Assembly (NCBI RefSeq): GCF_958450345.1 | Contig: NC_088780.1 | Coordinates: forward strand, 113,658,226-113,722,225 | Direction of reading: 5' to 3' | Length of the DNA stretch: 64,000 nucleotides | Source: Calliphora vicina | Lineage: Eukaryota; Arthropoda; Insecta; Diptera; Calliphoridae | Shown: piece after piece, positions 11,815 to 24,509 of the stretch | How the letters are laid out: every line of letters starts with the position of its first letter | How positions within the stretch are numbered: the stretch's first letter is position 1 | Notes under the pieces: generated by a model | What the model saw: the letters and a program-made list of their open reading frames with translations, nothing else | The model's database searches: none | Told to the model about the DNA's origin: nothing | Position numbers and translations under genes: made by a program

Positions 11815-12014
11815 GTATTCACACTGTCTACTATTTGGTCACAATGTCCTAATATATTATGATAGTTTTATAAAATTTTTGTTGTGTTTCAAACAAAACA
11901 GTTCTAATAAGACAATTTGTACTATGTTTATTATTTTGTCATAAAATAATATTTTTTTTTTTTTTAACACAATAACAACTATTATAATATATTAGGACAT
12001 TATGAGAATAGACA
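11815..12014. mobile_element. MITE with long termini (GTCTACTATTTGGTCA...), copy 1
   Basis: Terminal inverted repeats of roughly 40-55 bp contain AATGTCCTAATATATTAT on the left and its complement on the right. A second copy lies at about 47150-47376. The interior is T-rich with a shared TTGTGTTTCAAACAAAA block. Its right end abuts the next MITE with no intervening base. Confidence 0.7.
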
Positions 12015-12121
12015 TAGAGCGGAAACTCTCCTGTCAAAGGCCTAACTAAGTTGTCAGAAACCTAAGTGGTGAGAATGTATTATTAGAAAAAACTATGTTG
12101 TTTGAGTTTTTTTCCGCTCTG
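12015..12121. mobile_element. MITE, TAGAGCGGAAACT family, copy 3 (internally deleted)
   Basis: Starts TAGAGCGGAAACTCTCC and ends TTTCCGCTCT. It lacks about 50 bp of the interior compared with copies 1 and 2. It starts at the exact end of the preceding MITE. Confidence 0.65.
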
Positions 12122-12319
12122 TTGTTTCTGTTTCTCTATGGCTGAAAATTTGGCATTATAGTAATTTTTTGATATCGGAAGAGCCGTTTCGATCTGTTTG
12201 AAATACAAAAATAATAAAATCGAGATTAAAAAATGGATGGTGAGGGTAGGAGGGTGAAAATTTGATGTTATAATTATTTCTGCGGCCAAATAAAAAAAAT
12301 GCAAAAACAATTGTTCTAG

Positions 12320-12440
12320 ATAGGGACACTCTAATGACCTATACACAATTTCATAAAAATCGGTTGAGCCCTTTCAGAGGAGGTCAAACTCAAACATCGT
12401 GACATGAGATTTTTATATACATATGTATTAGAAGAAGATT
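12320..12440. repeat. Possible non-LTR retrotransposon 3' tail remnant
   Basis: Contains AAAATCGGTTGAGCCCTTTC and AACATCGTGACATGAGATTT followed by TATATAC-rich sequence. A loosely similar tail (CCAGCCGTTCTCACGTGATG) occurs at about 14068-14100 in the other orientation. Such tails are typical of RTE-like LINE 3' ends in flies; family assignment is a guess. Confidence 0.3.
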
Positions 12441-12841
12441 TTATAAAAAAAGGCGCAATTCGCAGATTTTTGTTTTTTTGTATAAAAGAAAAAAACTGAC
12501 CCCCTTTAATTGTTAATATTTTATTCCTGTTTTTCCTTATTTTCTTCCTTTTTACAAAATATAGATTTACTTATGTTGTAAACAAAAATATAATGAAATA
12601 AAGTAAAAGTTAAGTATTTCCTCAAAGTAAAATAAATATTAAAATAACGGTAAAACATGATGCTTTTTACATAGGTTTCTTCCATATTCTTTTTGTTTAG
12701 TCCTCATTCTTGCAAAAGCATACAAGTTTCCATTGTTTTGCCAATGCTAACAAACGCTGAAATTTACTACATTTTAATAGAAAACCTACTAAATTTGAAT
12801 TTATCGTAGATCATGTTTTTGAAACAGAAATTACGTAATAT

Positions 12842-13170
12842 ACAGGCCTGTCACACATTTTGTTCGGAATGGTTTCAATTCCGTAGTTTTTATCCGTGAA
12901 ACTTATTAATTCAAAAAATATTTAATAATTCTATATTTTTGATATTAATTGGACAACGTTTTTAATTTTAAAACAAAAGTGAAATTTTTGGTACAGAAAC
13001 TGATTAAAAATTTTAGATAAATAAATAATTACAAAGAAATATCAATTCCACTTTGAAAACTGAAAGTGGTTTCATTCCGAAAGAAATTTTCGTTTTACTT
13101 TTTCTGAAGAAGCAAAATGCGGGATTAATTCCACTTTCGATCGGAATGGAATTCTGTGACAGGCCTGATA
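12842..13170. mobile_element. MITE with AGGCCTGTCACA ends
   Basis: Inverted ends AGGCCTGTCACA...TGTGACAGGCCT, and inside them TTCGGAATGGTTTCAATTCC faces a diverged complement (GGAATTAATCCC... to ...CGGAATGGAATTC). A left-end copy lies at 54137-54180. About 330 bp, no coding capacity; superfamily unknown and target duplication unclear. Confidence 0.7.
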
Positions 13171-16080
13171 GTCTTCATAAAAAAGTTTTCCATTAAATTG
13201 TAAATAGTAATTTCCATATCGAGGGACTATATTCAATATCATCTATCTTAAATTTTCATGAAAATTAGTTCTTTATGGCAAAATATTCAGCAAACAAGTC
13301 TACATCTGTAGTAGACATTCCCACGACAGCCGGTTCTACGCACCGGAATGACCCGAGTTCACTCGGCCAAGGGCTGTCAACTCAGCAAACACTGCTGCTA
13401 CAACAACATCTGTAGTAGACATTTCGAAGAAAAACTATTTTGCAAATTTATTAACATTTTTGTAATTCCTCTATCTTTAAAAAATATACATACATATATA
13501 TTTCTGAATGCAAAACTCTCAATATTTTTAATAATCACTTCTTAAATCCGTTATTTTGTTAAATTATCACTTATAAAATATGCATTATAATACTATTTGG
13601 ACATGCAGATCACGAAGCTGTTTAAACATTATAAATTGACTAAAGCGTTTTCACCAATTTTATGTTTATTTATAACATATTGTATAAACCTCCAAATTAA
13701 ATTTATGCTGACATTTACATCTTCCTAATGGTTGAGTAAAGTGTAAAATAATTTGAGATAAAGATTACGTGGACATTCCTAATCGAATTAAACCATATTC
13801 AACAAAAAAATTGGAAGTAGTTCAAAGTGAATGTAATTTTTACGACTTCAAAGCAATTACATTTACATACAGTTTTTACAGTTTTAAATAGCTTCGCCCG
13901 GTAGCTATTTACTAATGTAGTTCTTCAAGTTTCTCCAAAAAATGTCTCTTATTAAGAAAAGCGAGAAGTGAAAAGAAGGCAATATATTAAAATTTCCGAT
14001 TTTTTGTCTTTACAAACCATCTCCTGAATATTTCGAATCGAATAAAAAATAAATCAGCCAAATCGCTCCAGCCGTTCTCACGTGATGCCATTACATACAT
14101 GGACCATTCCATTTTTATATATGTATATACATGATTTGAGTTTAAATTGTTTTTAGATTTAATATATCTGCTTAATTTAGTTATTACAATATTAAAATTC
14201 ATTGTGTATTTAAATTTTTTCGAAAATCTTTTATAATATCTTCCGCACAATGAAAAAACCTAGTCAATTCATCAAATTTGCATTGGTTCTATGCAATCAT
14301 TCAAATGAACATCCGAATATTCATGCATGTTTTACCTAAATCAAACCACTACGTCATCACTTGATCCCCAGCATTAACTACATTTCAGTCATGTATTTTT
14401 TTTTGCTGGGAAGTCACATTGAACCAACCCCTTATAATCTAAACCATTTTCAATACCTCCAAATAAATGGAAGATTTTACAAGATTTAAAGAAAGAGAAT
14501 ACCATGTTTTTTACGATAATTTGAACCAGAAAACTCCATAAAAGCTTAATTAAACATAAGACCGCATTTTTCTATGTTAATTCTTTTTAATATTAAAATT
14601 TACTATTTGATTTGTTGTATCCATTAAATAAGCGAAATAAACTGTTTTTTTTTGCTCTCCTGAAGTGTTTTATAAGTCCCTCGATATTCAATTTATTTTT
14701 CAATAAGCTCCGTTAAATTCACAATTGAATTGGTATCCTTCTCTTCCAATCTTTAAATTAAACAAATTTGAAATGTAATTTTGTTGGTAAGTACTTAAAC
14801 CCATATGTAATACATACAGTGGAACTTTCTATATTTAAACCTTTATTATATGTTTATTTGCCTTTACAACCTTTAATTTAATCTATTTATTTTGCACCTA
14901 AACTAAGCTGCCACAATATCCCCCGCATAAATAAGAAACCAATACAATAACGATTCACATTTGTAGTGGCAACTATATACATATTTATTTGTGTTTGTAA
15001 ATGTTTACGAGACCAAAATTGCTAAAAGGTTAGAAACAAATTAAACGTTTTAGCATTAAATGCACTAAATTGTATTATTCAATCGCAATTGATTAATACG
15101 TCAATTAAAAATTACACAATTGCAATTCAATCACTTTATGCCACACAACCCACACATTAAATTAAATAAGACTTAAAATTACAATACGAAAAATATATGA
15201 AATGTTATTTAACAGTTTACAACGTTAACATCGCCAATAAAAGGTTAACGGTTTTGTCAACAACAAGAAAGAAATTGAAAACAAACAATTTAATTAATGC
15301 CAATGAAATTTACTTAATAGCAAAGGACTACAATTTAATATTTTATACAAGAATACATACATAAATAAATAATAAAATATGAAAATAAAAATCAAACAAA
15401 AAATTTTAAAGTAAATTTTTATTATAATTTATTTGAAATTTTAGTATTCAGTGATATTCTTTGAATTATTACAAATAAATTATAATAAAAATGATCTTAA
15501 GCCTAATTAAAATTTAATTTCAAATTATATAAAATAAAAAGTTCGAATAATTACCAAAAATCTATAAATCAAACAAAAAACTTAATATAATTTAATAAAA
15601 AAGTATATACATATATTTTTTACACACAAATATAATAAATTGTATCTATGAAGTTTGTATGTAAGTTTTACATACACCTATATATGTATAATTTTATGTA
15701 AGTAGTTTTAAGTTAATAATATGTACTCGTAAATAAAATGTCAATATAATTATACGTAAAATAACTTGATTTATATTCTTTATTATACCATTTTTGAAAA
15801 TAACGATTTTGTAAACTTTTAAAAATATGCATAAGAAAGAAAATCAGCCGAAAATAACTAGTTTTCAATATAATGGAAATCAAATTTTTCACTTGCTCCT
15901 CTCCCAAACTATTTGATAAATTAAAAATTAAATTCTTACAATAAACGAAACTATTCCATACAGTCCTGTGAATGTGCCTCGAGAAAAACTGTAGTTATTT
16001 AAAAAAAAAACGTTAATTCTTTCAGCTTTTAAAGCGATTATATCTTAAACGAAGCATAATTATATAAGTTTTTAACAGTC
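13171..16080. other. AT-rich spacer without recognisable genes
   Basis: I see no gene. A GC-richer patch at 13325-13400 (CGGTTCTACGCACCGGAATG, then CTCGGCCAAGGGCTGTCAAC and CTGCTGCTACAACAACATC) looks like a dispersed-repeat fragment. The rest is AT-rich with microsatellite-like ATACAT runs. Confidence 0.4.
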
Positions 16081-16253
16081 TAACTTTGGGCCAACATACA
16101 CTGATCAAAAAAGAAACAAAAAAATTAAATCATCCAAATGTTGATTGTGTAATTAATAACGCATATAACAAAATTGCTGCTCCATATCTGCTAAGCAATT
16201 CTTTTATACAAGATGGTCCAAAATTAATCACCTTGTCGGAAGATGTTATAATT

Positions 16254-16779
16254 TTTGCAAATGACTAGTTCACAAATGTCAATCATATTTGACATTTTTG
16301 AACTAGACAACTCCAGAATACAAATAGATAAACAATGGAGCGCTATACTCCGCAAGAGCTTGGAATGGTTGTGTCGATTTTTTATTACCAATAATCGGTC
16401 GGTGCACCGACGCGTCAGTCGCGTGAGAATTACTGTAGAGCCATCGTCAATCTCAACAACAAAGTGTACGATTTTCAGTCGAAAACATCATTAAGTGGTT
16501 ACGTCAATAAGCTAAATCTTCGTTTCTCAAAATCCGCATGTGATGTAAGAAAACCCGTTACATCCAGTCAAGGGTACTGTGTGGTGCGGTGTGCACGCGG
16601 TAGGAGTGATTGGATCGTATGTTTTTGAAGACGCCATCGGCAATACGGTTGCTATTTACGGGGCACACACAGTAGGGGGCACAATGGATATTCTGAAGGA
16701 AACTTTTCCTGGTTTGGTATTTTCAATACCAAACATTTCTGATGAACAGAGAATATTTGTGGAAAATGTCATCGCCTAA
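16254..16779 (+). pseudogene. Degenerate DUF4817-type Tc1/mariner transposase remnant
   Basis: The plus strand gives an N-terminal MERYTPQELGMVVSIFY-like block near 16336, then, after stops and frame breaks, a GTVWCGVHAVGVIGSYVFED block (about 16570-16640) followed by IGNTVAIYG. This pairing, an N-terminal MERYT...E HTH and a central VTVWCG...GVIGPYFFED block, is typical of an arthropod transposase family with a DUF4817 N-terminus. The catalytic C-terminal part is missing; the last piece ends ISDEQRIFVENVIA. No termini identified. Dead. Confidence 0.55.
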
Positions 16780-17199
16780 AGACCCTCCCTCTAGGTCCTA
16801 CCATGTGCAGGCATATATGTAGATATTTTGTGGTCTACGTCCAATGTTTTTATGTGTTGTTGGTGGTAAGTATAAAAATAAGATTTTCCGAAGATTCACT
16901 CTTATCAATATATCAGATATATTCATAAGAATTTTTGTATTTATTAGCATATAGCACCTATATGTATAAAATTAAATGTATTGCGATTAAAAACGAAATT
17001 TGTATCGATAATGGGCCAATTTCGAAAAAATTATGTTTTAGATAAAGTCTGGAAAAACTACTTTATAAGTAAGTATATACCTAGAGGTAAAGTATAGTCA
17101 AGACATTACGCTTTAAGTTTAGCCATAATACGACTCTGTATATGCTTAAAATCCGATGATATTAGCCAAAACCTGACTTCACCTTCTTGAGAAGGGTAT

Positions 17200-17416
17200 A
17201 TATAAGTTTGTCATTCCATAATATAATTTTCCGACCCTATAAAGTATATATATTCTGGATCCTTATAGATAGCGGAGTCGATTAAACCTTGTCCATCTGC
17301 CTGTTTGTTAAAAAAACAATTTACCTAAAAATATTTAAAATTTTTATTTTGAAGTATAATTTGGTGAAGGGTATATAAGTTTCGGCACAGCCGAATATAG
17401 CTCTCTTATTTGTTTT
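17200..17416. mobile_element. Mini-me / DINE-type repeat remnant (GGGTATATAAGTTTCGGCA)
   Basis: Contains CGACCCTATAAAGTATATAT, ATAGATAGCGGAGTCGAT, a CCATCTGCCTGTTTG stretch corresponding to the proto-microsatellite part, and the end GGGTATATAAGTTTCGGCAC followed by AGCCGAATATAGCTCTC. These are hallmark blocks of mini-me-like dipteran repeats. A related, reverse-oriented copy lies at 19790-20290. Confidence 0.6.
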
Positions 17417-17475
17417 TACATAAAAAATATACATAACAATCTGGAGCCGAATTACCATATATGATCGAATGAGTT

Positions 17476-17585
17476 ATCGTATCAAAAAATAATGTCAATA
17501 TAAAAATTATAATAAAATGTACTAAATATCTCGTATCAAAAAATAATGTCAATATAAAAATTATAATAAAATGTACTAAATATCT
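17476..17585. repeat. 54-bp tandem duplication
   Basis: A unit starting ATCGTATCAAAAAATAATGT and ending TGTACTAAATATCT occurs twice head to tail with essentially no change, so the duplication is recent. Confidence 0.85.
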
Positions 17586-18035
17586 TGCTCGGTATTAAAT
17601 GCCATAATCTTAAATAAGAAAACTACGATCAATTTTACTCGATATCGACTGCGATTATTCGGCCCCTGAGTTGTTCTTAGTTATGTTGTTTATTAGCAAC
17701 TCTAAACGTTCCATTTAAATAAAACTATTACAAGTGTTTCGTTTTTTATTATTATCAAGTCAAACATTATCATTTTATTAGGCCCTAATAATTTGAACTA
17801 TGAATTTGTTTTTGTATATAAGTAGTTACTTTATTTAGTTTTACATATTTATACATACAAATGTACATAAAAAATGATAACAATTCATTTGTCTTTATAC
17901 ATACATACAAATACTTACTACACTATTATATTTCTAATTCGAATTAATTATAAATCAATTACACTCGCCTGGCTTGCTTGCTTTAAATTCACTCATCACA
18001 CATGAATGAACATTAATTATTTTTCTAATCTAATA

Positions 18036-20917
18036 TTATTTCTTAACACTTAAATTACTCTTGAACTTATCATCTTCGACAAAAAATTGAGCATTTTCTT
18101 CCACCAATCGTTTCCACTTCAATGACAACTCGGCATATGATGGTCCAGTACCACCCAAATCTGTTGGTAAATGATCACATTTAACACTGCAGCCCTTTTT
18201 CTGCACTACCACACGAGATCTCATCTTGGGAGTCATAAAGAGGCGGAATGTATTCAAGACCAAATTAACATGCATTGGTGTATTAACGAATTCCAAAAGT
18301 TTGGGTTGACATGGATACGCTTGCCAACTTTCTACGGAACGCTTTATCATTTTTGGATTTAACTGCAAGGCATGACCCAATTGGACACCCGTCATATCGA
18401 ATATGGCAACAATGCCACGGGCACAATTCTCCGGTTCCATTTTTAACAATATGTCCAATATCATTTTACTTACTTTGAACACATTGTTTTGCAGATGTAG
18501 TTTGGGATCGTGAACGGCAGTTCGCACGATTACAACTTTTCTTTGTCCAACATCGACGCCATCTATGGGTAGAAATACCCCCAGCTCGAGTAGTTCCTGT
18601 ACTTCATTCAAAAATGGATCACGATTTGAAAACCATTCGGTACGTTCGGCACGCATTTGATAGAAACTGCAAGTATTCATTATTTAATTAAAATGTGTAT
18701 AAATTTAAAACGGAAGTAATTTATCAATCATTAGGTGTTTGAATGTGTTTTTTACGTAATAGTCTTATCTGGATTTTATTAATTCTTCCAGTGAATAAGA
18801 CATTTGTTAATAATATTCAATAATTTATTTAAGAAAATTTCAATAAAATGTCGTCACTTCTGGTCCTTTAACATTAAATGAAACTAACTAACTTAGGCGC
18901 CTTAGTGTGGCGACAAAAGTTAGAACAGATCACTATTAGGGCTTTTCAGGATAAGGTTTGCATATTCATGCCAGAGGCCATGAGAAACTGTCTTAAATTC
19001 ACCATGGGCGCTATTTTGCATAATTCTCCTTTGAATACCATAGAAAGTATGGTGCTTATAAATGATCGTTTCGGGACCAACTGGCATCAATGCCAATCAC
19101 TAACTGACTATTTGTATTTGCACAGGACCTTTGATGTCCTTTTCGAACAGACCCACATTAGTTTAATCAGACTTGTTGGTACCAAATAGCTGATCCCTGA
19201 CGAATACAAACAGGAAAATATTGAAACTGTAGAGTATTTGTGATCCAAGGGTTCATCCCCATGGGACAAATATTATTCGAACTTTCAAGCGCATCTTTAT
19301 TTGCGCTAGTAAGTGATTGAGGAGAAGCATAAGGGCTTAAATAATTCTTCTAATGTCGAATAGTAAGACTACCCTCAGGGCTTAATGGCACTTTAGGAAC
19401 GAACGCACCAATTCTGTAGATTGCAGGATGAAACCTGGGAGCAAATACATTCCAATTCTTACACTAGTCAGATTTTAAAATGTTTGCTATAAATTCCTTA
19501 CATGGAGTGAAGTATTTCTTTCAGTGTCTAAAAAATCAAGGAACTTGCATTTATATATGACGTCTTCATCAATTTCTAGTGTTAGACTATATTTTTTAGG
19601 AATATGATATTGATAGTATATAGTAAATTTTTTTTTGAATTATTTAAAATTTTTATTTATTTTTTTTTTAATTTAAAATTTTTTTTTTTAATTTTTAAGA
19701 AAAATGATTTTTTTTTTAAAATTTTTTTGTGAAAAAAAATTTGGGTTAAAACATATTTTTTCCGATTTTGACCCATTGTAGGTCCAACTGTGGTCTTATA
19801 TACAGTCGTTGCAAAGGTCATTGAAATATCTATCATTAGATATCTATATTGTCTATATTAATGACTTAGAAATCCAGATATAGGTCAAAAATCGAGGTTG
19901 TCCTGGTTTTTTCCTCATACATATATCAGCCATTTGTGGACCGATTTTGCTGATTTTAAATAAGAAACGTCTCAAAAGCATGTCTGACAGAATTATTGAA
20001 GATTTTGATCACGAAGATATCTGGGGTCTTCAGAAAATTGATTTCAACAGATCGACTCCGCTATCTATATATATACTTTATAGGGTCCAGAATATATATA
20101 CTTTATAGGGTCAACGGAAATGAAAAATGTAGAAATTACAAACGGAATGACAAACTTATGACTTTTATATAAGACAAACTTATATAAAAAGTTCAAGGAA
20201 ACGGGTGGACTCGAAACTTTGCATTCTGGGAGAAATTTAATAAAAATACATACCAAATATATCTTCAATAGTTAGCCAAAAATGCGATTAGGGACAGGTA
20301 AAACAGGTAAAATATTATTTACTCTATAGAGAGGAGTTTTGTAATTACTGGCCGAAATTTTCATAATGGTATATTGAAAATAAATTTATTAACATTTTAA
20401 ATTTGTCCTAAATTCCTGGTTACTTTGTCGGTAAACATCTAGCAGTTATTGTTTATTTGATACGAGTAAATTGACCAAACCAAATATGATGACAAATATG
20501 AAATTTGAGAAGTCTACAAAAAGATAAACAAAGCCGATTTAAGTCACGTTAATATTTATTTTAAATATGTTTTTGGTTTCATATGTATTAAAAAATTGCT
20601 AGCACATGTATTATTTAAAACGTATAAACAAAATTATACACCTGCACTAAATGATTGATAAAGCTAAAACAAAAAATAATAATAAACAAAAACCCAACAA
20701 CAATTTCTTACCATTTTAACTTCTTTTTAGTACGATCGACATCATACTTGCAGCTCCGCAAGAAAAACGATAAATTTTCAAAATCCGTACAGGCATTTAT
20801 ATTGGGATTATCAGTCAACCATTGATAAAGCATTTGAACTTTCTGATGAACTTTATCGGGATCATTGGTGTTCGTACAATCGCATGGCGAAATTTTATTT
20901 GAGTTTTGCAATAACAT
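18036..20917 (-). CDS. CRAL-TRIO domain protein, alpha-tocopherol-transfer-like (complete, 2 exons)
   Basis: Predicted soluble carrier of a small hydrophobic ligand (retinoid, tocopherol or phosphoinositide type). Exon 1 is 20917-20712 (start MLLQNSNKISPCDC), with donor GTAAGA after ATG. Exon 2 is 18666-18036 after an ACTTGCAG acceptor. The phase joins as TG|T, and the product is 278 residues. Residues ~20-70 form the N-terminal CRAL-TRIO helical domain (FLRSCKYDVDRTKKKL, then FYQMRAERTEWFSNRDP across the junction). The rest is the Sec14-like lipid-binding fold, with GIVAIFDMTGVQLGHALQL, NTPMHVNLVLNTFRLFMTPK and a C-terminal LPTDLGGTGPSYAEL (the usual LP.E.GG motif). Flies carry dozens of such paralogues, so I give no symbol. 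Intron 1 (18667-20711) holds repeats. Confidence 0.9.
18870..19490 (+). pseudogene. Unrecognised decayed coding-like segment in the CRAL-TRIO intron
   Basis: This ~620-bp stretch is more GC-rich and codon-like than its surroundings. The plus strand reads 103 residues from 18878 (MKLTNLGALVWRQKLEQITI ... LIRLVGTK), then a stop, then the same frame continues with protein-like text (LIPDEYKQENIETVEYL, SSPWDKYYSNFQAHLYLR, YPQGLMAL) separated by several stops. That pattern suggests a retrocopy of a cellular mRNA or a TE gag fragment. I do not recognise the parent. Confidence 0.35.
19790..20290 (-). mobile_element. Mini-me-like dispersed repeat remnant
   Basis: The reverse-complement orientation of the 17200 repeat: GATCGACTCCGCTATCTATA and ACTTTATAGGGTCCAGAATA, with the CTTTATAGGGTC block duplicated in tandem (20077-20112). 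Upstream text such as CATATATCAGCCATTTGTGG is typical of these elements. Confidence 0.5.
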
Positions 20918-22734
20918 TTCGAGCTTTTAATTTCAGTTCTCTTCTGCGGTTTTCAATTTTCAAACTAAACAAATAATATACACTTTTATCTTTAGAGAAT
21001 AATTAAATTTTTGATATGTTTAATTAATTTACTAATTAAATTATGAACAACGAGATTTATTAATTAATTTTCACTTTAATTTCGTTCATTTATTTATTTA
21101 TGCATTCTTGATTTGTTATGGAAAAATTTATTTAACTGCAAAACAAAAACAAAATGTGAATAAAAACGCCAAAGAATGATTTAATGAGAACCTTAACGTA
21201 CGAGTTGCTTTCGATTAATAAACGTTTGTTGGTTGTTTAAATGAATATAAATATAGTGGTTTTGCTTTTAAAATAATAATATTCTACTTAGTGCTCGTAT
21301 TTTTTTTAAATACTTTGTAAACATACGTATATTCTCTTAGTCAGGCCATAAGAGAATGTAGTCATTCCGTTATCAGTTACGAGCTAATAAACAAACAATA
21401 ATAATTGTTGTAGTTGTATTTTATAATGAATGGATTGGATGAATCGAATACTTCATGTATGTATATCCTTTCGGATATTCTAATATGAAGTAGGTACTTA
21501 TCGGTTTTTATTTCATTTATTACTTGAATATATTTATTAACCTCTGATCCTCTGCTTTTTCTATTAATTTAAATGTTATTACTTAATAATAAATATACAT
21601 ACTAAACATCACTGTATCAATCAAAACAAAAACAATTTAACTTATTTTTTGTTTAAAAAGAAGCGTGAGAACTGTGCGAAATCATCTGTAGGTAATAAAA
21701 CCCCAATTGGAATGTTTAAAAACTAATGCTAGGGTTGATATACGACATTGATTATAAAGGAAATTTAGAAATCTTCGATCATCTTAAGATAGGAGCTAAA
21801 ACAGTTTGTTTTTCGTTGAACCAGAAATGAGAGGATGGCCCCCACTCATGCAGTGCATTGTGTTGGTACAAGGAAAAAATATGGTTGGAAAGATGCCAGT
21901 AGGAAGTTTACCCCATTGAGGTAAAAATTGGACCGTCTTTAAAAACCAAGGCACTTGAACATTTTATCGACACCTGAGGTGGTTGACTTTGACCTTGTAT
22001 TTTAGCAACGTGGTTAAAAATATATAAATTTTTAATTTTAAGTTTAGAAGAGTCTTACGAGCATTCATGTTTTGCCGCATGGCCACAATTTCCAAAAATA
22101 AATACCAATAATACGCAAATAACATAAAGACTTTACATAGAAGGTCGTTAAGTTTTGCGTTACGCCAGAATTAATCTTGAACTCGCTTGATGAGATCCCA
22201 TCTTCAAGATCTAATGTAGTGCAATCTCTGAGAAAACTCATTCAAAATCGAGAGATGTTTAAAGACAACATAAGCTAAAAGTTAAGAAAAAAGAGCATCT
22301 GCTTTGGAAATTTCTCCAGATTTTTTTCAAATATACATTTTGTAATTAACAACAAATGCACATATCTTTTGACTTAGTATCGATTTTGAAATAATTATGT
22401 TTTAATAATATTAATAAAAAAAATGTATGTATATATTTGAAAAAAATCGGGAGAGATTTAGTTTCATACTAAGGTAGGTAAAAAATCTAAAATCTTAATT
22501 TTCAAATGTGAATATATCGTAAACTATAAGACATAAAATATAGTTAGTTATTGCTCTCTTCTTGTAGATTCTACATATATAAACATGTTTAAAATATCCC
22601 ACTTTTGGGGCCCTGAGGATCTGCCCCACCATAATGTTTAAAGTCACAACTTAAACTCAGCTGCACTTCCTTTTAATATAATATCTGCCAATGTGCGTCA
22701 GTGTTCAAGAGACTTATTTGACAATTTTATGTAG
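20918..22734. other. Intergenic, no recognised gene
   Basis: Upstream of the CRAL-TRIO gene. 21720-22300 is richer in GC and looks like decayed coding sequence or TE (fragments such as IGAKTVCFSLNQK on the plus strand), but I cannot assign it. The rest is AT-rich. Confidence 0.35.
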
Positions 22735-23073
22735 AAAAACAAGTAAGAAAGTATGGTAGGTCAAGCCCGACCATAAAATAGCCTACACTAAGTAATTGAG
22801 CAAAAACATTTTTCTTTTAAAATTTCAATAATTTATATTCGTAAGTGATTTTCGGATGTGGGCCTTATATGATCATGTGATTTATGTCCATATGAAAGTT
22901 ATTTATGTTGAATTTTATGTGTATACCAACATATTTAGGAGATTTATGCACGTTGAAATGATTTTCGGAAGCGGGTCTTACATGGGATCTATGACTATTT
23001 ATGGACCAATCATAATAAAATTTGGTGACATGAATTCCGTATATACCCTCTCCACTATGGTGGTGTAGGGTAT
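22735..23073 (-). mobile_element. Mini-me/Helentron-like non-autonomous element, copy A
   Basis: Reverse orientation: begins AACAAGTAAGAAAGTATGGT and ends CACTATGGTGGTGTAGGGTAT. Shares both ends with copies at 27160, 36600 and 48585. Open frames inside it on both strands are shadows of the repeat. Confidence 0.75.
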
Positions 23074-24509
23074 AATAACTAGACATTACTTATAAAAATC
23101 GGTGTTAATGAAAAGTTGAATAACTTTTACAATTTTGATCCGCTTTGAAAAATTAAAACCATGTTTTGTTAAGAACTAAATATTCTTTATACATTGGTAT
23201 ACATTTTTATAAGCTATCGTATCAAAATAAGCAACTAAAATCAAAAAAGTTAATAATTTTTTTTATAGACAGTCTTACGGCAAACAATACTTATAATAAA
23301 ATAAAAGCGTTATCAGTTTTCTTTCCAAACCCATTAAAAAATTTTAAGTCAGATGAAAACTGTCTGAGTTACAGGACGATAAGTTAGAAAAATTTCTAAA
23401 TTTGAGGGTGTTTCTGAAATATTTTTATACAATTTGTAATGTACTCAGCAAGACCTATAACATACGCTATGTCGTTTTCCTACTTTCGTTTCACTGTAGC
23501 GCCGTGTTACCTAATAATTTTAATTTTTCTCCTCAACAAATAAACTCTTTTAAATCTCAACTTAAACTAAATGTTTATAATTGAGATACCAATGTGTCGA
23601 TTAAATGTTGTAGTTAGCATGCAGTTTTTTTGGTTTGCATGCAATAAATATTCAAAACTATACTTTATTTTTTGTTTTGTTCGACATTAAAAATCACGCA
23701 AATCTTTGTCCAGTATAAATTATCTTCTCATTTAAGAACAAAACATTATTTGTCAATATTTTTAATAAAGAGCAAATATATATATATTTAATATTATTCG
23801 ACTTACTACTCCTCTCAGATTTAAACGAATTCGCAGAAAGCCCTGCCAGATTTCCTGATTTTTTTCTCACAAAAATATCAGAAGTTAAAAAAATGTTTAT
23901 ATATACTCATACATTTAACATTTAAGACATTTACTGTTCAAGTATAAAATGATATCTCAGCTATTTATGGACCCATTTTATTATTGAGTCCGAATACAAA
24001 TACTTATACACACTTCGGAATTTGTACAAACGGAACATTAAACATGTAAATCCTTACCATTAAAAGGTATAATAACCAATTTTATATAATCAAATTGAAC
24101 GGTTTCTTAAAATCGAAGTAAGTTTTGTGAACTCGTGGTAATGTGAACATCCAATATAATGCATTAGCCACTAATATGAACACTCACTTCTTTATATGTA
24201 TACTATAAAGATAACTTTAAGGGCTCTGAACAGTGACCAACATTTTTTAATTTTGAGATTCCGAAAACGATTTTTTGCCAAAAATATGTTATAAACCGGA
24301 AACTGGTTTTTTGAATTTGCCTTTTTTTTGGATACTCTAATGGCAACGCTCGTTCATATGTATACAATCTCACGAAAATGTAGATCGTTTGCAAAAGTTG
24401 TACTCTTTGCAAAACAAAGAAATAAATATTGAGTAATATTTTGAATCTCTTTGTTTAATGCAACTAAAATGAGATTGTTTATTAATTATGGAATGATTTT
24501 TTTATACAT

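Noticed and set aside
22856..23086. Overlapping open frames on both strands (70 and 73 codons)
   Set aside because: They lie wholly within a mini-me/Helentron repeat and similar frames recur in its other copies.
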